From Sulfurimonas sp. (GTDB taxonomy: Bacteria; Campylobacterota; Campylobacteria; Campylobacterales; Sulfurimonadaceae), in assembly GCA_028044295.1 (NCBI GenBank), contig JAOFSE010000002.1:62001-126000 (forward strand): DNA of 64,000 nt, in the 5' to 3' direction. This document shows, piece after piece, positions 28,930 to 38,632 of this stretch (the first letter of the stretch is position 1; each line of letters begins with the position of its first letter). The translations under genes and the position numbers were made by a program. A model generated the notes under the pieces. The model was not told where the DNA came from. It searched no databases and saw only the letters and a list, made by a program, of their open reading frames with translations.

Positions 28930-29259
28930 ATGAAAGAATTATTTTTAACACATAAAACATTAATCTTTAGAACAGTTGGCTCAATTATGCTTTTAGTTGG
29001 ATTTGTTACCTATTTTTGGGTTACTCCAAAAGAGGGTTTGTCTCAAAATGAGATAGCAGCTGCAAATGTAGCAAGAATGGAAGCACGAACAGCAGGTGGG
29101 AGTGGAAGTTCTAAAAAGAAAACGGGGTCTAGTAGCTCTAAAATTTTAGAAGAATTGAAAAATACTCAAAAGAAACAAGTTCAGTATTTGATGATAATAA
29201 CAATAATTTTAGGCAGTGGATTCTTAGGGTATAGCTTTATTAAGAAAAAAGAGGATTAA
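28930..29259 (+). CDS. Small membrane protein with two TM segments, unknown function
   Basis: Hydrophobic N- and C-terminal segments, Ser/Lys-rich linker; -10-like cataat 7 nt upstream. Confidence 0.6.
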   Translation: MKELFLTHKTLIFRTVGSIMLLVGFVTYFWVTPKEGLSQNEIAAANVARMEARTAGGSGSSKKKTGSSSSKILEELKNTQKKQVQYLMIITIILGSGFLGYSFIKKKED

Positions 29260-30353
29260 GCTCTATTTTGAGAGATTAATACACCTTCTATCATTTTATC
29301 AATATCGCCATCAAGTATTCCTGTCACATTAGAGTAAGCTTCATTACTTCTAGTATCTTTCACTTGTTGATATGGCTGCATAACATATGATCTTATTTGA
29401 TGTCCCCAACCAATTTCACTTTTGGCTATTCCAGCAGTTTCAGCTTTTTTAGCTTCTAATTCCAACTCATATAGACGAGACTTCATCATTTTCATGGCAG
29501 TTGCTTTATTTTTATGCTGACTTCTGTCATTTTGACACTGTACAACAACACCAGTCTCTATATGTGTAAGACGTATCGCTGATTCTGTTTTATTTACATG
29601 CTGACCACCGGCACCACTTGAACGATATGTGTCAATCCTTAAGTCTTTATCTTCTAGAGTTATATTTATATTATCATCTACTTCAGGTGAAACCATTACT
29701 GAGCTAAATGAAGTATGCCTTTTTGCATTAGAATCAAATGGAGATATTCGAACAAGTCTATGAATTCCATTTTCAACCTTGAGGTATCCGTAGGCATTCT
29801 CACCTTTTATAAGAATAGATACATCTTTTATACCTGCTTCATCACCAACTTGGTAATCAAGTACTTCAACTTTAAACCCACGTCTTTCAGCCCAACGCTT
29901 GTACATACGTAGTAACATCTCAGCCCAATCTTGACTCTCTGTTCCACCAGCACCTGGATGAATTGATAAAATAGCATTATTAGAATCCATCTCTTCACTT
30001 AGAAGAACTTCAAGCTCCATGTTTAATATCTGTTGTTCTAACTCCTGGGCACCATCAAAACACTCACTTATAGAGTCTTCATCTTCTTCCTCTTTAGCCA
30101 TTTCATATAACTCTTTTGCATCAACTATTGCTTCTTTCGCGATATTGTATTTGTCTAGTTTTCTTTCACACTGAGTTTTTTCTTTTTGAATTGTTGCAGC
30201 ATTTGAAGCATCATTCCAAAAATCTTGGTCATTTTCTAATACTTCTATTTCATCAAGTCTTGCTTGAAGTTTATCAGGTTCAACAACTCCTGTAATATTA
30301 TCCATTTTAAGTGTTAAATTTTTTAAAAGTTCTGTGTACTCGTAATTATCCAT
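29256..30353 (-). CDS. prfB: Peptide chain release factor 2
   Basis: [18 protein letters not shown]...[21 protein letters not shown]; uninterrupted frame. Confidence 0.93.
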   Translation of the reverse strand: MDNYEYTELLKNLTLKMDNITGVVEPDKLQARLDEIEVLENDQDFWNDASNAATIQKEKTQCERKLDKYNIAKEAIVDAKELYEMAKEEEDEDSISECFDGAQELEQQILNMELEVLLSEEMDSNNAILSIHPGAGGTESQDWAEMLLRMYKRWAERRGFKVEVLDYQVGDEAGIKDVSILIKGENAYGYLKVENGIHRLVRISPFDSNAKRHTSFSSVMVSPEVDDNINITLEDKDLRIDTYRSSGAGGQHVNKTESAIRLTHIETGVVVQCQNDRSQHKNKATAMKMMKSRLYELELEAKKAETAGIAKSEIGWGHQIRSYVMQPYQQVKDTRSNEAYSNVTGILDGDIDKMIEGVLISQNRA

Positions 30354-30404
30354 AAATTAAATCCAATATTGTATAATTATGATTATATTAAACATAGGCT
30401 TAAA

Positions 30405-31226
30405 ATGAAGATTATTTCAAATCCTTTAGAGTTAAAAGAGTACCTACATGTAGTAAAGGGTCCCGTTGGTTTTGTTCCGACTATGGGCGCTTTACATGAA
30501 GGTCATATATCACTTATAAAAAAGGCTAGAGAAGAGAATGATTTTGTTGTTGTTTCTATCTTTTTAAATCCTACGCAGTTTTTAAAAGGTGAAGATTTAG
30601 ACTCTTACCCTAAAAAAGATGATGCAGATAAAAAGATATGTGAGATGAGTGGCATTGATGTTCTGTTCTTTCCACAGGTAGATGATGTTTATTGTAGAGA
30701 CGAAGTGACTTTAAATGCTCCAAATGTAAGAGGGTTCGTTTTAGAGGGTAACAGTCGTCCATCACACTTTAACGGTGTTTTAACAGTAGTTATGAAGCTC
30801 TTAAACATAGTTTCACCTACTCGTGCATACTTTGGTAAAAAAGATGCACAACAACTAAACTTGATATCATTAATGGTAAAGCAATTATTTATGAGTGTAG
30901 AGATAGTTCCTGTAGATACAATTCGAGATAGTGATGGCTTAGCACTAAGTAGTAGAAATGCTTATTTGTCAAAAGCCGAAAGAGTAGAAGCACTTAAAAT
31001 ATCATCTTCTTTATATAGAGCAGGATCATTAGTTAGTAAAAACATACTTGAAACTGATGAGATAAAAAAAGAGATGAGAGAGACACTAGATGGATTAGAA
31101 ATATTTTATGTAGAGATACTTAACCGTGATTTTGAACAATTACTACATGTAGAACTTGGAAATACAGTTATATTAGTGGAGGTTAAGGTCGGTAACACCC
31201 GCTTGCTCGATAACATTTGGCTTTAG
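30405..31226 (+). CDS. panC: Pantothenate synthetase
   Basis: VGFVPTMGALHEGHISLIKKA...FLNPTQF...RPSHFNGVLTVV...GNTRLLDN. Confidence 0.93.
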   Translation: MKIISNPLELKEYLHVVKGPVGFVPTMGALHEGHISLIKKAREENDFVVVSIFLNPTQFLKGEDLDSYPKKDDADKKICEMSGIDVLFFPQVDDVYCRDEVTLNAPNVRGFVLEGNSRPSHFNGVLTVVMKLLNIVSPTRAYFGKKDAQQLNLISLMVKQLFMSVEIVPVDTIRDSDGLALSSRNAYLSKAERVEALKISSSLYRAGSLVSKNILETDEIKKEMRETLDGLEIFYVEILNRDFEQLLHVELGNTVILVEVKVGNTRLLDNIWL

Positions 31227-32972
31227 AGGAGTAAGGTAACCTTCTTCAACCATAATATCAACTGCCTTTTTAAAGACAGGCACAGAAGTTTGGGCTGCAA
31301 ACTGACTTTTCTTTGGTTCAACAACTACCACACCTATAGAGTATTTACTCTTTTTATCATTTGCAAATCCTGCAAAAGCTGTGTTGTAACGTCTTACATA
31401 TTTACCTTTTTCAACAATGTGTGCAGTTCCAGTTTTACCACCTATTATTAAACCATCTGTCTTAGCTTTTATACCAGTACCTTGGTTGACTGTTTTTACA
31501 AGAATCTTTTTCATTCTTGAAGCTGTCGCAGTTTTGATGATTTGAGGTGATTCATCATTTTCTATTTTTGTTTCTCTATTGTAGCTATCTATAAAATTAT
31601 TTATAATTCTTGGAGTAACCATACGTCCATTGTTATTAAATACACTATATGCACGAACTACTTGCATAAGGTTAGCATGCATACCATATCCATATGAACA
31701 AGTTGCTTTGTAAATTTCATTGTTTAATCTGTTTGCACTAGGAATTGATCCTGCTTTTTCATATATAAGATCAGGTGTAGACTTTTTTGAAAAGCCAAAG
31801 CGAATTAGACCTTCATTAAACTCATCCCCTGTAAGTTTCTGTGCAAGTTGAGCAATACCAATATTTGATGAGTGTACTATTACATTTTCAGCGGAAAGCC
31901 AGTCAAACTCATGTTCATCTGTGATAACTTTTTTACCTATTTTAAATCTACCATTATGGCCATTCACTAAATCATAAGGGTTTATAAGACCTTTATCTAA
32001 AAGGAGAGCAAATGTCACAGTCTTTATAACGCTTCCTGGCTCAAAGCTGTACTCAATCATTCCAGAGTTTAAAGATGGATAATCACTTCTTTTGATTTTC
32101 TTTGGTAAGAATCTGTTTGAGCTAGCCATAGATAGAACCTTACCACTCTTTGAATCCATAATTGCAATCATTATTTGTTTTGCACGTAATTCTTCTTTCA
32201 TTGAGTCTAACATTTTCTCTATTCTTATTTGAAGAGATATCGGAATGGTAAGTTTGATATCTAAACCATTTATATTTGGTTTTGAAAAGCTATCTCTATT
32301 AAGTATTATGTAGCTATTTACATCACGAGGACCACGGCGTAATTCATCTTGTTTTGCACTAAGTTCATTTTCGAATCTTTTTTCTAAACCTTTTACACCT
32401 TTTATATATGTATAGCCTTGCTCTTCAATCTTATGTGGATAACCAATTATAGGTGTTAGAAGGTCTCCATAAGGGTATTCTCTACTTTCTCCACTCTCAA
32501 TTATGCTTAGACCATGTAGAGTTGTTCGTCCTGTTCTCTTGTTTTTTCTCTCGACAAAAACCTTATATCTTCTAAGTTCATAAGCTAATTTTTTCAGGTA
32601 CTGAGCTCTTTTTTGAGGAATGTTATAGCTAAGAACTACAACACCTTTTCTTTTGGATAATTTTTTTTCTATTGTCTTAGAGTCTATTCCTGAGTAGATA
32701 CAAAAAAGTTCAATGAAGAGTTCTCTTTTTTGTGGGTCTATATAATGAGTATTTACTATGGCTTTATAAAGTTTTTTAGTAGTTGCTATATGAAAGCCAT
32801 CAGCGCTTATGATTGAGCCACGCACAGATTTTGAGTTATCTTGAGAATATAGTGAGGGGAGGTGACGGGATTTCACTGTTGTGATAAGTATTGCGACTAA
32901 AAAAACCAAAAAGCCAAGAGTGATAAGAGAGTATAGAAGAAATATCTTCTTGCTTTTGTTTTGGTTTATCAT
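31173..32972 (-). CDS. ftsI: Peptidoglycan transpeptidase, class B PBP (FtsI/PBP3-like)
   Basis: N-terminal TM, EPGSVIKTVT (SxxK), SSN, KTGTAH. Confidence 0.85.
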   Translation of the reverse strand: MINQNKSKKIFLLYSLITLGFLVFLVAILITTVKSRHLPSLYSQDNSKSVRGSIISADGFHIATTKKLYKAIVNTHYIDPQKRELFIELFCIYSGIDSKTIEKKLSKRKGVVVLSYNIPQKRAQYLKKLAYELRRYKVFVERKNKRTGRTTLHGLSIIESGESREYPYGDLLTPIIGYPHKIEEQGYTYIKGVKGLEKRFENELSAKQDELRRGPRDVNSYIILNRDSFSKPNINGLDIKLTIPISLQIRIEKMLDSMKEELRAKQIMIAIMDSKSGKVLSMASSNRFLPKKIKRSDYPSLNSGMIEYSFEPGSVIKTVTFALLLDKGLINPYDLVNGHNGRFKIGKKVITDEHEFDWLSAENVIVHSSNIGIAQLAQKLTGDEFNEGLIRFGFSKKSTPDLIYEKAGSIPSANRLNNEIYKATCSYGYGMHANLMQVVRAYSVFNNNGRMVTPRIINNFIDSYNRETKIENDESPQIIKTATASRMKKILVKTVNQGTGIKAKTDGLIIGGKTGTAHIVEKGKYVRRYNTAFAGFANDKKSKYSIGVVVVEPKKSQFAAQTSVPVFKKAVDIMVEEGYLTPLKPNVIEQAGVTDLNLH

Positions 32973-32979
32973 ACAGGAA

Positions 32980-33282
32980 TTATAACTGAGTTCTTCCTAA
33001 TTCTTTATAAGCGTTTAGTGCTTTGTTTCTAATTTCTAGCATAAGTTTCATACTAGTCTCAGCTTTTCCAATTGCAAGAGCAGCTTGATGTAGGTCTTTT
33101 ACTTGACCAGTGGCCATATCAGCTACAGCTAATTCACTCTTTTCTTGAATTTCATTTACTTCATTTAGCGCTGACTTAAGATGGCTTGCAAAAGCTTCAC
33201 CACCAGCTTGCTCTACTTTATTTTTTTGTTTTAAAAGTTCGGCCGTTGAACCGATACCATTAATTTTTCCAAATTCACTCAT
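32980..33282 (-). CDS. fliE: Flagellar hook-basal body protein FliE
   Basis: FASHLKSALNEVNEIQEKSELAVADMATGQVKDLHQAALAIGKAETSMKLMLEIRNKALNAYKEL. Confidence 0.93.
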   Translation of the reverse strand: MSEFGKINGIGSTAELLKQKNKVEQAGGEAFASHLKSALNEVNEIQEKSELAVADMATGQVKDLHQAALAIGKAETSMKLMLEIRNKALNAYKELGRTQL

Positions 33283-33299
33283 AATTCATACTCTCTTTA

Positions 33300-33794
33300 T
33301 TACTGCAATAATGAAATCGCAGAATTTGCCATATTTTTAGCACTCTCAAAAGCAGCAACATTTGCTTGATAAGAACGTGTTGCTTCTACTAAATCGGCCA
33401 TTTCGATAACAGGATTAATGTTTGGATACGCAACATAACCATTTGCATCTGCATCTGGATGGGCTGGATCAAACTTCATCTTAGGTTCTCGATCATCACG
33501 AGAAATCTTATCTACTACTACACTCATTATAGCAGGATTTACTTTTTTTCCAAAATCACCTTCATCTAAAGGGTCCGCATATTTAGCTGAATTTGTCATT
33601 TTGTTTAGTGCTTGGTTAAACTGTTGGTTAAAGTCAATAGCTTTGAAAACTACTTCTTTTCTTCTATATGGTCCACCTTCATCAGTTCTTGTTGTTTGGG
33701 CATTTGCAATGTTTTGTGAAATAGTATTTACACGAACACGTTGCGCACTTAAGCCATAGCCACTAATGTCAAAACTATTTAAAAAATTACTCAT
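33300..33794 (-). CDS. flgC: Flagellar basal-body rod protein FlgC
   Basis: FDISGYGLSAQRVRVNTISQNIANAQTTRTDEGGPYRRKEVVF. Confidence 0.93.
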   Translation of the reverse strand: MSNFLNSFDISGYGLSAQRVRVNTISQNIANAQTTRTDEGGPYRRKEVVFKAIDFNQQFNQALNKMTNSAKYADPLDEGDFGKKVNPAIMSVVVDKISRDDREPKMKFDPAHPDADANGYVAYPNINPVIEMADLVEATRSYQANVAAFESAKNMANSAISLLQ

Positions 33795-33798
33795 TATC

Positions 33799-34227
33799 TT
33801 AGTTCACTTTCTGTGATGCTTCAATCACACTCTTAAATATAGCTGCAGATTTTTTACCTGTGTTAATTACAGCGTTGAACATAACAGAGTTTTTACTCAT
33901 TTCAGTTGTTTCAACATCTAAATCAACAGAGTTTCCATCATTTCTTGCCATATGTCCATCTCTAAAGTATACAGTTGGTTTGTATGAGACATTCTCATTT
34001 TTAAATGCAATATGTGCACCATCCGTCTGAGCCATCTCTAAATGTTTTGTATTATCTAAAATTTTATCTTTCTCGTGAGCAAGATAATCTTCAAAACGAA
34101 CATCTCTAGGTTTGTAAAAAGGAGTATCAGCATTAGCAATGTTTGAAGATATCATGTCTTGACGCATAGCTCTATAATCTAGGGCTTTAGCAAGTAATCC
34201 ATGGGTTCTTGATATCTCTATACTCAT
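33799..34227 (-). CDS. flgB: Flagellar basal-body rod protein FlgB
   Basis: LDYRAMRQDMISSNIANADTPFYKPRDVRFEDYL. Confidence 0.93.
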   Translation of the reverse strand: MSIEISRTHGLLAKALDYRAMRQDMISSNIANADTPFYKPRDVRFEDYLAHEKDKILDNTKHLEMAQTDGAHIAFKNENVSYKPTVYFRDGHMARNDGNSVDLDVETTEMSKNSVMFNAVINTGKKSAAIFKSVIEASQKVN

Positions 34228-34384
34228 GATAATCCTTTTTGAAATTTATATATTTAATAGTCATAAGCAAATAAAGTACCAATAGTATTAGATGTAATAT
34301 TTAAGCATTTTTTAATATGACTTGATAGATAATGTTTACTAAGGTTACCAGAGTAGCCCAATTTTTTAATTACAAGGAGTTCTT

Positions 34385-34822
34385 ATGAAAAGAGCTGGTT
34401 TTACTATGATCGAATTGATCTTTGTTATCGTTATTTTAGGTATTTTAAGTGCTGTTGCACTTCCAAAATTTATTGGTGTTGCTGAACAAGCAGAAGCTGG
34501 AAAGTGTAAAGCATTTATTGGTACTTTAAATAGAACTGTTGGTCCTTCTTTGTGGTCTGATTCAGTACTCAATGGATCAGGTGCAACTAGAGGTACTATA
34601 ACAGGAGCTGCCAATCCTACAGCGGCACAAATACAGACTGCAATTTTAGGGCAGGTCGATGAAATTCCTGCAGAGTGTTTAAACCCTGTTAGTTCTTCTG
34701 CTTCTGGTGACGAGTTTGGTGAATATCAAACATTTACATTTGGTGATGGAACTTATGATTCTAACTTTACTGATGGTAATTCAACTAATTCTCCTAGATG
34801 GACATGGGCTAAAACTAACTAG
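34385..34822 (+). CDS. Type IV pilin-like / type II secretion prepilin
   Basis: Class III leader MKRAG^FTMIELIFVIVILGILSAVALPKF. Confidence 0.82.
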   Translation: MKRAGFTMIELIFVIVILGILSAVALPKFIGVAEQAEAGKCKAFIGTLNRTVGPSLWSDSVLNGSGATRGTITGAANPTAAQIQTAILGQVDEIPAECLNPVSSSASGDEFGEYQTFTFGDGTYDSNFTDGNSTNSPRWTWAKTN

Positions 34823-34843
34823 AGTTTAATATTTAACTTAATT

Positions 34844-34860
34844 CCCAAGTTTAACTTGGG
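34844..34860. terminator. Hairpin between the two prepilin genes
   Basis: cccaagt-tta-acttggg. Confidence 0.45.
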
Positions 34861-34936
34861 ATATAAGTATATTGAAATAAATAATAATCTTTAAATTGTC
34901 GTTGGATAGTTTAAAAATTATTATTCAAGGTCCCTC

Positions 34937-35362
34937 ATGAAATCATCAAACGCGTTTACTATGATAGAATTAATTTTTGTAATTATTATACTAGGGATTT
35001 TAGCGAGTGTAGCTCTCCCTAAGTTTGCAGGAGTTAGAAATCAAGCTGATATAGCAAATGCAAAAGCACAGGTAGCAACTATTCAGACAGCCATCGTAAA
35101 TAAAAGGCAAAGAAAACTTATATTAGGTGTTACTGAATGGATAGTTCCTGGAGATGAAGCTGGCGAGATGAATGAAGGTGGCTTATTTAAAGGTGTGCTA
35201 ACTCAGGCTTTAAATAATGAAAATTCAGTTGGTAATTGGTATACAGCTGATCCTGATAACGGTATATATACATTTATACTTTCTGATGAAGTAGTTACTT
35301 TTACATACGAAGATACTAATGGTACATTTCAATGTACAAATAATTGTACAAAATTTGATTAA
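34937..35362 (+). CDS. Second type IV pilin-like prepilin
   Basis: MKSSNA^FTMIELIFVIIILGILASVALPKF; Ala at -1. Confidence 0.8.
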   Translation: MKSSNAFTMIELIFVIIILGILASVALPKFAGVRNQADIANAKAQVATIQTAIVNKRQRKLILGVTEWIVPGDEAGEMNEGGLFKGVLTQALNNENSVGNWYTADPDNGIYTFILSDEVVTFTYEDTNGTFQCTNNCTKFD

Positions 35363-35373
35363 TTAAAAAATAT

Positions 35374-37215
35374 TTGAACTACTACACTATCTCTCTTTTA
35401 GGCTCTCCCTTAGGTGAGTTTACATACCAATACTCACAACAAATCAAGTTAAATACAAAAGTAAAAGTAATTCTTAGAAATAAAGAAATTCTTGGTGTTC
35501 TTACTTCTACATGTGAGAAGCCTGACTTTGATACCAGTGATATTTTAGAAGTTACAAATGAATTTTATTCAGAGAAGCAGATTGAACTAGCTAAGTTCAT
35601 AGCTACTTATTACATCTGCTCGATTGGTGAAGCCTTAGGGATAATGTTAGCTTTTCACAACGACTCTACATGTAGTGATGTGGAATATGAAAAAGAGTTA
35701 GATATAAAGCTTTCGAAAAAACAAGAGAAAGCTTTAGAGTTCTTAAAAGAGCATAAAATTTCACTTCTTTTTGGTGACACTGGTAGTGGAAAGACTGAAA
35801 TATATATGAAATATTTTCATGATGTTCTACAAGATAAAAAACGTTCTATTTTTTTAATGCCAGAGATTTCACTAACTCCACAATTTGGTGATAGACTGAA
35901 AAAACATTTTGGTGATTCAGTTGTAATGTGGCACTCAAAACTAACTCCAAAACAAAAAAGAGAAGCTTTAGAGAAAATACATAATGGTCACGCAAAGATC
36001 ATAGCAGGCCCTCGTTCTGCACTTTTTTTACCAATCAATGATTTAGGCTTAATTGTTGTTGATGAAGAACATGATGATAGTTATAAATCATCTTCTAGAC
36101 CTCGTTACAATGCCAGAGATATAGCAATATATATGGGGCAACTTCATGGTGTTAATGTAGTTCTTGGGAGTGCTACGCCATCTTTGAATTCGTTTGTTAA
36201 GTTTCCATACGTTAGGCTCAAAGGTGGACATTTTAGTTCACAAAAAGAGTTCGTGTATGAAAAATCTGCTGAGAGTCTAACACCACTGATATATGATGCA
36301 CTAAAACAGACTTTAAAAGCAAAGGAACAATCTATTGTTTTTTTACCAACTAGGGCAAATTTCAAGTACCTTATTTGTCAGGATTGTGGACATACATATG
36401 AATGCGCATTTTGTAGTGTTGGAATGAGTATACATCAAAAATCTCGTGCTCTGAAGTGTCACTACTGCAACTTCTCTCAAGCTATTCCTCAAGTTTGTTC
36501 AGAATGTTCATCACCAAATCTTACAAGCTCACGTCTTGGAACTGCGGAAGCTGTTAAAAATATAGATGAGGAACTAAAAGATTCTAAAGTTGAACAGTTT
36601 GACCGTGATGTCATTACAACATCATCCAAACTCAAAAAAGCACTGAAAAGATTTAATGAGAGAGAAACAGATATACTTGTTGGAACTCAGATGTTAAGTA
36701 AAGGACATGATTACCATGGGGTGACTTTAGCTGTTGTTCTTGGTATGGATAATATACTCAACATGAGTGATTATCGTTCAAGAGAAAAAGCTTTATCTTC
36801 ACTTATCCAAGTTTCCGGTAGAAGCGGAAGAAAACAGGATGCTAAGGTTCTAGTTCAGAGTTTTAATGAAGATTTTTTTAGAAACTATATTGATAACTAT
36901 GAAGAATTTTTAAACGAAGAAAAAGAGTATAGACGAGAGCTATACCCTCCATATAAAAAGCTATGTCGTATACTTTTTTCACATAAAAATGGTGCAAAAG
37001 CAATAGAGTCTATGAATGAGATGCTAGATAAACTACTTCAAGAAAAAAATATTGAAGTGGTTGGTTCTGGAAAGTGTGCCCTTGAGAGAGTTGCAAATAA
37101 GTATAGGTTTGAGATACTTTTACGTGCTGATAAGAGTACAGATATCATAAAAGCTATTTCTACATGTAAAAATCAATTAGCAGAGATCGATATGGACCCT
37201 ATTGATTTTGGCTAA
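35374..37215 (+). CDS. priA: Primosomal protein N' (PriA helicase)
   Basis: LLFGDTGSGKTEIYM, VDEEHDDSYKSS, zinc-binding CQDCGHTYECAFCSVGMSIHQ; TTG start. Confidence 0.92.
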   Translation: MNYYTISLLGSPLGEFTYQYSQQIKLNTKVKVILRNKEILGVLTSTCEKPDFDTSDILEVTNEFYSEKQIELAKFIATYYICSIGEALGIMLAFHNDSTCSDVEYEKELDIKLSKKQEKALEFLKEHKISLLFGDTGSGKTEIYMKYFHDVLQDKKRSIFLMPEISLTPQFGDRLKKHFGDSVVMWHSKLTPKQKREALEKIHNGHAKIIAGPRSALFLPINDLGLIVVDEEHDDSYKSSSRPRYNARDIAIYMGQLHGVNVVLGSATPSLNSFVKFPYVRLKGGHFSSQKEFVYEKSAESLTPLIYDALKQTLKAKEQSIVFLPTRANFKYLICQDCGHTYECAFCSVGMSIHQKSRALKCHYCNFSQAIPQVCSECSSPNLTSSRLGTAEAVKNIDEELKDSKVEQFDRDVITTSSKLKKALKRFNERETDILVGTQMLSKGHDYHGVTLAVVLGMDNILNMSDYRSREKALSSLIQVSGRSGRKQDAKVLVQSFNEDFFRNYIDNYEEFLNEEKEYRRELYPPYKKLCRILFSHKNGAKAIESMNEMLDKLLQEKNIEVVGSGKCALERVANKYRFEILLRADKSTDIIKAISTCKNQLAEIDMDPIDFG

Positions 37216-37298
37216 TTTAATATAATCCAAGTATTTCATTATTTCTAAGTAGAAAATTAGTTTTTTTTGATAAACTAATTCAAAATAAAAGGCTTTCA

Positions 37299-37667
37299 AT
37301 GATAATAAAATTAACAATATGTTTTATATTAGTTTTTATAACTGGCTGTACAACTCATACAGATTATCCAGTTAAAACGAAACAAGCAATAAGAGGATAC
37401 TATGATTGCGTTGAAAAAAAGAGTTTAGATGCTGTAAAAAATAATCTTAGTAAGTTTGATACTGTTGCTACAGTAAAAGAAATTTGTAAAAATAAAAAAG
37501 CAGCTGTAATAGAAGAAATTAAAGAAGTGAGTACATCAGAAAAAGCTCTTTATGAGTACTCTTATTCTTTAGATTCATCTGAAGATTTTAATATAGAGAA
37601 AGCTTATTTTAGATCATTATGTAATTTATGGGATAGTAATGCAACTAAACCAGATGAATGCGATTAA
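37299..37667 (+). CDS. Small lipoprotein, unknown function
   Basis: Lipobox FITGC, 122 aa. Confidence 0.65.
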   Translation: MIIKLTICFILVFITGCTTHTDYPVKTKQAIRGYYDCVEKKSLDAVKNNLSKFDTVATVKEICKNKKAAVIEEIKEVSTSEKALYEYSYSLDSSEDFNIEKAYFRSLCNLWDSNATKPDECD

Positions 37668-37760
37668 ATTTTCTTATATTAATATAAGCTGTTTTTTTAA
37701 GTTTTATATTAGTAAGCTTTACTTATAATTATTCCATCTTATTAGATGAAAAGGATCAAA

Positions 37761-38171
37761 ATGTATAAGTCAATTGTATCAGGAGTAGCAGTAGCTACAA
37801 TGTTAGTTATGTCAGGTTGTTCAAGTAAAGTTAGCTCTATGCCTACAATAGCTCCAGCAGAGTTAAGTGTAAAAGAAGGTACTTATAAAGTACTAGGTCA
37901 AGCACAAGGAACTGCAGAATGTAAAGTTCTACTTGGTATGTTCAATGTAGGTGAGGCATCTTGTCCAACAATATTAGACTCATATGCATCTATGCTTACA
38001 GGTATAGAAGCGCCAGGTGTGAAAAGTGCAGCAATTACTCGTGCAGTAGAGTCATATCCAACAGCTGATGCAATGGTTTCACCAAAAGTAACAATTGAGA
38101 AAACATCATTTGTGGTAATTAAAACTGCAAAAGCAGTGATAAAAGGTAAGGTTGTTGAGTACAAAGAATAG
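37761..38171 (+). CDS. Lipoprotein, unknown function
   Basis: Lipobox MSGC; start moved to ATG 37761 after aaagga. Confidence 0.65.
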   Translation: MYKSIVSGVAVATMLVMSGCSSKVSSMPTIAPAELSVKEGTYKVLGQAQGTAECKVLLGMFNVGEASCPTILDSYASMLTGIEAPGVKSAAITRAVESYPTADAMVSPKVTIEKTSFVVIKTAKAVIKGKVVEYKE

Positions 38172-38187
38172 TTTATTCTTTATACAG

Positions 38188-38216
38188 AGAGATGTAGGTA
38201 TAATATCTACATCTCT
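38188..38216 (+). terminator. Stem-loop after the 37761-38171 lipoprotein gene
   Basis: agagatgtag/ctacatctct, 10-bp stem; note tataat in the loop. Confidence 0.5.
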
Positions 38217-38245
38217 ATTTACCAAGACAGTTTAAGGAATTTAAA

Positions 38246-38632
38246 GTGAAGTTGAAATTAGCAATATTTTTTGTTTTTATTTTCACAGGTTGTGCTATAG
38301 ACAAACCTATTGTAGTTGATAAAAGTAGTTATGATTTAATACCGATAAGTGCGGCAAATAGTTTTGTAATAACATTTTTATCAACTCCAAATCCAGAAAT
38401 AAAAGTTTTTTCATGCAGAGCATCAACAGGTATGCTTAATGAAACGAAATATGCAAACACTACTTTTAAAGCAGTTCAAAATTTCACACTTAGACATAGT
38501 TCTGTTTTAGAAACAAATACTGGATGTATAGTCCGTGCTGATAAATTAGAAGATATTAATAAACTTATCAAAGCATTATTGTCTCTTGGTGCAAAAGAAG
38601 ATAGCGCCTGGTCTAAATTAGATATTTTATAA
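38246..38632 (+). CDS. Small lipoprotein, unknown function
   Basis: Lipobox FTGC; stop overlaps next start (taATG). Confidence 0.65.
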   Translation: MKLKLAIFFVFIFTGCAIDKPIVVDKSSYDLIPISAANSFVITFLSTPNPEIKVFSCRASTGMLNETKYANTTFKAVQNFTLRHSSVLETNTGCIVRADKLEDINKLIKALLSLGAKEDSAWSKLDIL

